Shown in pieces: positions 6,035 to 8,964 of a stretch of 8,964 bases of DNA. The position numbers and the translations under genes were made by a program. How positions within the stretch are numbered: position 1 is the stretch's first letter; each line of letters starts with the position of its first letter. The stretch is from assembly GCA_963605115.1 (NCBI GenBank), contig CAVCTM010000083.1, forward strand, positions 1-8,964. The letters run 5' to 3'. The stretch is from SVKR01 sp963605115 (GTDB lineage Bacteria > Bacillota > Clostridia > Oscillospirales > Oscillospiraceae). A model generated the notes under the pieces. It was not told the origin of the DNA. It made no database searches and saw only the letters and a list, made by a program, of their open reading frames with translations.

Positions 6035-6039
6035 ACCCC

Positions 6040-8088
6040 ATGAAGCAAAAGCTCCTGTCGGCGCTGCTCGCGATGGCGCTGCTCGTTTCGCTCGCCGCGC
6101 CCAGCCACGCCGAGGCGCAGACGATGGCGTTTTCCGACGCGCTCGTGACTTATATCAAAAACGGCGAGGGCTTCCGCGCCAAGCCCTATTCCGACGGCAC
6201 CGGCTGGTACATCGGCTACGGCGTCGCCTGCGGGCAGTACGACTACCCGAACGGCATTACGGAATCGGAGGCGGACGCGCTCCTGCGGCAGAAGATGCAG
6301 CTTTTCGCCGACGCGGTGAACGCCTTTTTGTCGCGCTACGGCGTCGCCGTCACGCAGGGACAGTTCGACGCGATGTGCGGGCTTTCCTATAATATCGGAA
6401 CGAGCTGGCTGAACGCCCGGAACCGTCTGCCGGGCTACCTCATCGACGGCATCGAAAACCACAGCGCCCGCGAGATCGCGGACGCCATCGGCGTTTACTG
6501 TCACGTCGGCAGCAGCGTGTATGAACCGCTGCTGCGCCGCCGCGTCGCGGAGCTGAAGATGTTCCTCTCGGACGATTACAGCGCCACGGCGGACGGCTGG
6601 TGCTGGCTGATCCTGAACGCGGACGGCGGCGAGAACGCGGACTTCGACGTCGCGCTTTATCCGACCGGGGAGCCCTACGGCACGCTCCCGGTCCCGACGC
6701 GCGCGGGCTGGTATTTCGCCGGCTGGCAGACGGCGGACGGCAGAGTGCTCGAAAGCGGCGACACGGCGGGGGAGAACCTGCGCGTCACCGCACTCTGGAG
6801 CGAGACGCCCGTCGAGCAGCCGGAGCCCGAACCGGACCCCGAACCGGACCCGGATGCGCGCTTTTCGGACGTCGCCGCGGGCGACTGGTTTTATGATTAT
6901 GTAGAGACCCTCGCCGCGGACGGCGTTGTGAGCGGCTACCCGGACGGCTCGTTCCGCCCGGAGCGCGACGTGACTTACGGCGAGGCGCTGAAGCTGCTGC
7001 TGCTTGCCGCGGGCTTCGCCGGGCAGACGGCGGAGGACGGGGAGCACTGGGCGGCGGCTTACCTGCGCTATGCCGTGTCGCGCGGCTATCTCGCCGCGGG
7101 CGCGGTGACGGATCTCGACGCGCCCATCACGCGCGACGCGGTCGCGGACCTCACCGCCGCGGCGCTGGAGCTGCCGCCGGCGGCGATCGCCTCGCCTTAC
7201 GCGGACTCGACGCGTCCCAGCGCGCTCGCGCTCTATGAGGCGGGCATCATGCAGGGCAGCGTGGACACCGGCGTGCGCCTTTTCAACGGCGGTGACGCCC
7301 TGCGCCGCAGCGAGGTCTGCGTCATCCTCTGCGGCGTGCTGGACTACGTTGCGGAAAACTTCGTGTTTGTCTCCGGGCTCCGCGCCCCGGTGGACCATTC
7401 GCTGCGCACGAACAGCTACGACACCGCCGCGTTCCGCACGGAGGAAAACGGCAGGATCACTTATTCCGGCACGGACACGACCGTCCGCTTCGGCATCGAC
7501 GTCAGCGAGCATCAGGGCGTCATCGACTGGGCTGCCGTCGCCGCCGACGGCGTGGAGTTTGCCATGATCCGCTGCGGCTGGCGCGGCTACGGCAGTACGG
7601 CAGGCTTGAACGAGGACAAGTATTTCCGCGCCAATATCGCCGGCGCGCTCGCCGCCGGGCTGGACGTCGGGGTCTATTTCTTCTCGCAGGCGCTGACGGA
7701 GACCGAGGCGCGCGAGGAGGCGGCATACACGCTGGAGCTCATCGCGGGCTATGACCTCACGTTCCCCGTCGTGTTCGACTGGGAGCAGGTCGCCGTCCGC
7801 GGCTCGCGGACGGAAAACCCCGACTGGGCTGCGGTCACGGACTGCACCGAGGTCTTCTGCGACGCCGTCGCCGCGGCGGGCTATACGCCGATGACGTATT
7901 TCAATATGTCTATGGCGTATCTGCGGCTCGACTTGTCCCGTCTGCAAAAATACCATGGCTGGCTCGCGTGGTACCACGAGGTGCCCGAATACCGCTACGA
8001 ATACCGCATGTGGCAGTACGGCGCGCTGACCACCGTCGCCGGGGTCAACGGGCTCTGCGACGTGAACCTCCTGTTCGGCGGGTTCTGA
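6040..8088 (+). CDS. Secreted SLH-anchored protein with two lysozyme domains (GH24 and GH25)
   Basis: A 682-residue exported protein. Residues 1-24 form a signal peptide (basic MKQK, hydrophobic core, likely cut after SHA). A GH24 (T4-lysozyme-like) domain at about 28-176 has NGEGF with E43, D52 and later GIT-EADALLR, TQGQFDAM and SYNIG; the third catalytic position, normally Thr before IGYG, is Tyr57. Residues 203-253 match an InlB B-repeat/Flg_new module. A Pro-Glu/Asp linker (256-272) leads to three SLH repeats (about 273-326, 334-377, 385-438), which normally bind pyruvylated wall polymer. A GH25 muramidase domain (483-680) has GIDVSEHQG (D487), VVFDWE (D580, E582) and a closing CDVN. Both domains are predicted to cut the MurNAc-GlcNAc bond of peptidoglycan. 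Likely roles, inferred: wall remodelling, separation, mother-cell lysis or attack on neighbours. It stands alone, convergent with gpr. No lysozyme immunity gene or holin is adjacent. Confidence 0.92.
   Translation: MKQKLLSALLAMALLVSLAAPSHAEAQTMAFSDALVTYIKNGEGFRAKPYSDGTGWYIGYGVACGQYDYPNGITESEADALLRQKMQLFADAVNAFLSRYGVAVTQGQFDAMCGLSYNIGTSWLNARNRLPGYLIDGIENHSAREIADAIGVYCHVGSSVYEPLLRRRVAELKMFLSDDYSATADGWCWLILNADGGENADFDVALYPTGEPYGTLPVPTRAGWYFAGWQTADGRVLESGDTAGENLRVTALWSETPVEQPEPEPDPEPDPDARFSDVAAGDWFYDYVETLAADGVVSGYPDGSFRPERDVTYGEALKLLLLAAGFAGQTAEDGEHWAAAYLRYAVSRGYLAAGAVTDLDAPITRDAVADLTAAALELPPAAIASPYADSTRPSALALYEAGIMQGSVDTGVRLFNGGDALRRSEVCVILCGVLDYVAENFVFVSGLRAPVDHSLRTNSYDTAAFRTEENGRITYSGTDTTVRFGIDVSEHQGVIDWAAVAADGVEFAMIRCGWRGYGSTAGLNEDKYFRANIAGALAAGLDVGVYFFSQALTETEAREEAAYTLELIAGYDLTFPVVFDWEQVAVRGSRTENPDWAAVTDCTEVFCDAVAAAGYTPMTYFNMSMAYLRLDLSRLQKYHGWLAWYHEVPEYRYEYRMWQYGALTTVAGVNGLCDVNLLFGGF
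6829..6851 (+). repeat. Tandem 12-base repeat coding for the Pro/Asp linker
   Basis: GAACCGGACCCC is followed directly by GAACCGGACCC, encoding part of the acidic linker between the InlB-type repeat and the first SLH domain. Such repeats are prone to length change by slippage in multiples of four residues without breaking the frame. Confidence 0.6.
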
Positions 8089-8093
8089 GCGTA

Positions 8094-8960
8094 TCAGGAG
8101 AGAAACATATCCACATCCGCGAGCGTCAGTCCCTCGTGGAGCGCCAGGTTGATGCCGTAGCCCACGAGCTTTGCGGCGTCGCGGACGAGACGGTCGATGT
8201 CGCGGGGCGTGACGATGAGACCGCGGAGGTCGGCGTCCGCGCCGCCGAGGTCGGCGGCGAGCGTTCCCGCGTCCACGACGGTGGGGACCCCGACGGCGAT
8301 GACCGGCACGCCCAGCGTCTCGCGGCTGAGCGCGCTCCGCGCGTTGCCGACGCCGGAGCCCGGCACGATGCCCGTGTCGGCGAGCTGGACCGTGCTGCCG
8401 AGGTGAGACGCGGAGCGGGACGCGAGCGCGTCCACGGCGATGACCGCCGCGGGCTCCACCGCCGAAGCCACGGCGGAAACGAGGTCGCCGCTCTCGATGC
8501 CCGTCGTTCCCAGAACGCCGGTGCAGACCGCCGTCACGGGGCGGAACGCGCCGAAATGCTCCGGCAAAAGCCCACGCAGGTGGCGCGTCACCATCACGGA
8601 GTCCACCGCCGCGGGACCCACGGCGTCCGGCGTGATGCCGCGGTTGCCGAGCCCGACGACCAGCACCGGTGCGCCGGGCGGCAGCGGCGCGAGCGCGCGC
8701 AGCTGCTCGCCCAGAAGCGCTGCCGCGTCCGCGAAGGCGTTCTCCTCCCGCCGCCCCAGCGCGCCGAGCTCCAGCGTCACGTAGCGTCCCACGGGCTTGC
8801 CGAGCGCCGCCGCCCCCGCGCCGTCGAGTACCTCCGTCGTCGTGAGCCCGAAGCCGCCGCGCCGCACCGTGCGGGTGCGCACGCCCGAAAGCGCCGCGCC
8901 CTCATCGCGCCGGAGCTGTTCGATCTCGACCGCGAGGTCCGTGCGAATTCTGTGTTCCAT
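8094..8960 (-). CDS. gpr: GPR germination protease (spore SASP endopeptidase)
   Basis: A 288-residue GPR protease. Conserved blocks appear in order: IRTDLAVE (5-12), VVGLGN (101-106), ITPDAVGP (109-116), VTRH (124-127), TGVLGTTGIESGD (147-159), IAVDALASR (174-182), DTGIVPGSGVGN (195-206), ETLGVPVIAVGVPTVVDA (214-231), VTPRDID (250-256) and GINLALHEG (269-277). D112 and D177 correspond to the two aspartates proposed as catalytic in the Bacillus enzyme. GPR is made as a zymogen in the forespore and degrades small acid-soluble spore proteins at germination; TDLAVE resembles a SASP cut site and is the likely autoprocessing point, leaving a propeptide of only about ten residues. Compared with B. 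megaterium (about 370 residues), the insert between PTVVDA and VTPRDID is missing, as in other clostridial members I recall. Only 4 bases lie upstream of the ATG, so its promoter (sigma-G expected) and ribosome binding site are outside. Confidence 0.96.
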   Translation of the reverse strand: MEHRIRTDLAVEIEQLRRDEGAALSGVRTRTVRRGGFGLTTTEVLDGAGAAALGKPVGRYVTLELGALGRREENAFADAAALLGEQLRALAPLPPGAPVLVVGLGNRGITPDAVGPAAVDSVMVTRHLRGLLPEHFGAFRPVTAVCTGVLGTTGIESGDLVSAVASAVEPAAVIAVDALASRSASHLGSTVQLADTGIVPGSGVGNARSALSRETLGVPVIAVGVPTVVDAGTLAADLGGADADLRGLIVTPRDIDRLVRDAAKLVGYGINLALHEGLTLADVDMFLS

Positions 8961-8964
8961 AGTT

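Noticed and set aside
5827..6039. Upstream extension of the lysozyme gene to 5827
   Set aside because: It overlaps the transporter's 3' end, has no ribosome binding site, and would bury the signal peptide at residue 72; AAGGAGAGG before the ATG at 6040 decides.
4746..6041. A 431-codon minus-strand open frame opposite the transporter
   Set aside because: Arg/Glu/His-rich composition typical of the complement of hydrophobic GC-rich codons; no domain recognisable.
6013..7977. A 654-codon open frame on the minus strand opposite the lysozyme gene
   Set aside because: It is a mirror of a GC-rich gene: low-complexity Arg/Ala/Val composition, no family motif, no ribosome binding site, and it lies fully antisense to well-supported domains.
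6040..8088. Reading the lysozyme gene as part of a prophage lysis cassette
   Set aside because: It has a signal peptide and SLH repeats, and no holin, tail or other phage gene is adjacent; the neighbours are chromosomal housekeeping or sporulation genes.
8068..8100. CTCCTG/CAGGAG inverted repeat as a terminator between the lysozyme gene and gpr
   Set aside because: Only 6 base pairs, a 21-base loop and no T-run on either strand.

Overview
The window is strongly GC-rich chromosomal DNA of a spore-forming, anaerobic-type Firmicute, probably a high-GC clostridium of the Oscillospiraceae group. Three things point there. It carries a germination protease gene (gpr), which is found only in endospore formers. 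It carries an SLH-anchored cell-wall lysozyme. It also carries a TetM-like GTPase with a C-terminal NYN nuclease domain, an arrangement I know from clostridial genomes. The taxonomic placement is inference; there is no rRNA gene here. Coding density is high and no mobile element, tRNA, rRNA or CRISPR array is visible.

Layout. (1) Positions 15-3355, minus strand: a two-gene operon. The first gene (761-3355) encodes a TetM/EF-G-like translational GTPase fused to a YacP/Rae1-type NYN endoribonuclease. The second (15-764) encodes a YlmH-like S4-domain RNA-binding protein and overlaps the first by 4 bases (ATGA). (2) Positions 3356-3558: a divergent intergenic region with a strong extended -10 promoter for the GTPase operon and a perfect TATAAT for the plus-strand gene. 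(3) Positions 3559-4590, plus strand: a stand-alone uroporphyrinogen-decarboxylase-superfamily corrinoid/thiol methyltransferase, closed by a perfect intrinsic terminator (4601-4630). (4) Positions 4734-5930, plus strand: a 12-TM major facilitator transporter with its own extended -10 promoter and a Spo0A-box-like sequence just upstream. (5) Positions 5931-6039: a long inverted repeat that looks like a terminator for the transporter, with a -10-like hexamer in its loop. (6) Positions 6040-8088, plus strand: a secreted protein combining a GH24 lysozyme domain, an InlB-type B repeat, three SLH repeats and a GH25 lysozyme domain. (7) Positions 8094-8960, minus strand: gpr, convergent with the lysozyme gene across a 5-base gap.

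The most interesting unit is the GTPase-nuclease/YlmH pair. B. subtilis Rae1 cuts mRNA in the ribosomal A site, TetM-type GTPases enter that same site, and B. subtilis YlmH acts on stalled large subunits. Fusion of the first two and translational coupling to the third suggests a ribosome-rescue or quality-control module rather than tetracycline resistance; the antibiotic-dislodging loop of TetM is not conserved. The second point of interest is the double-lysozyme surface protein, whose GH24 domain has lost the usual catalytic threonine.
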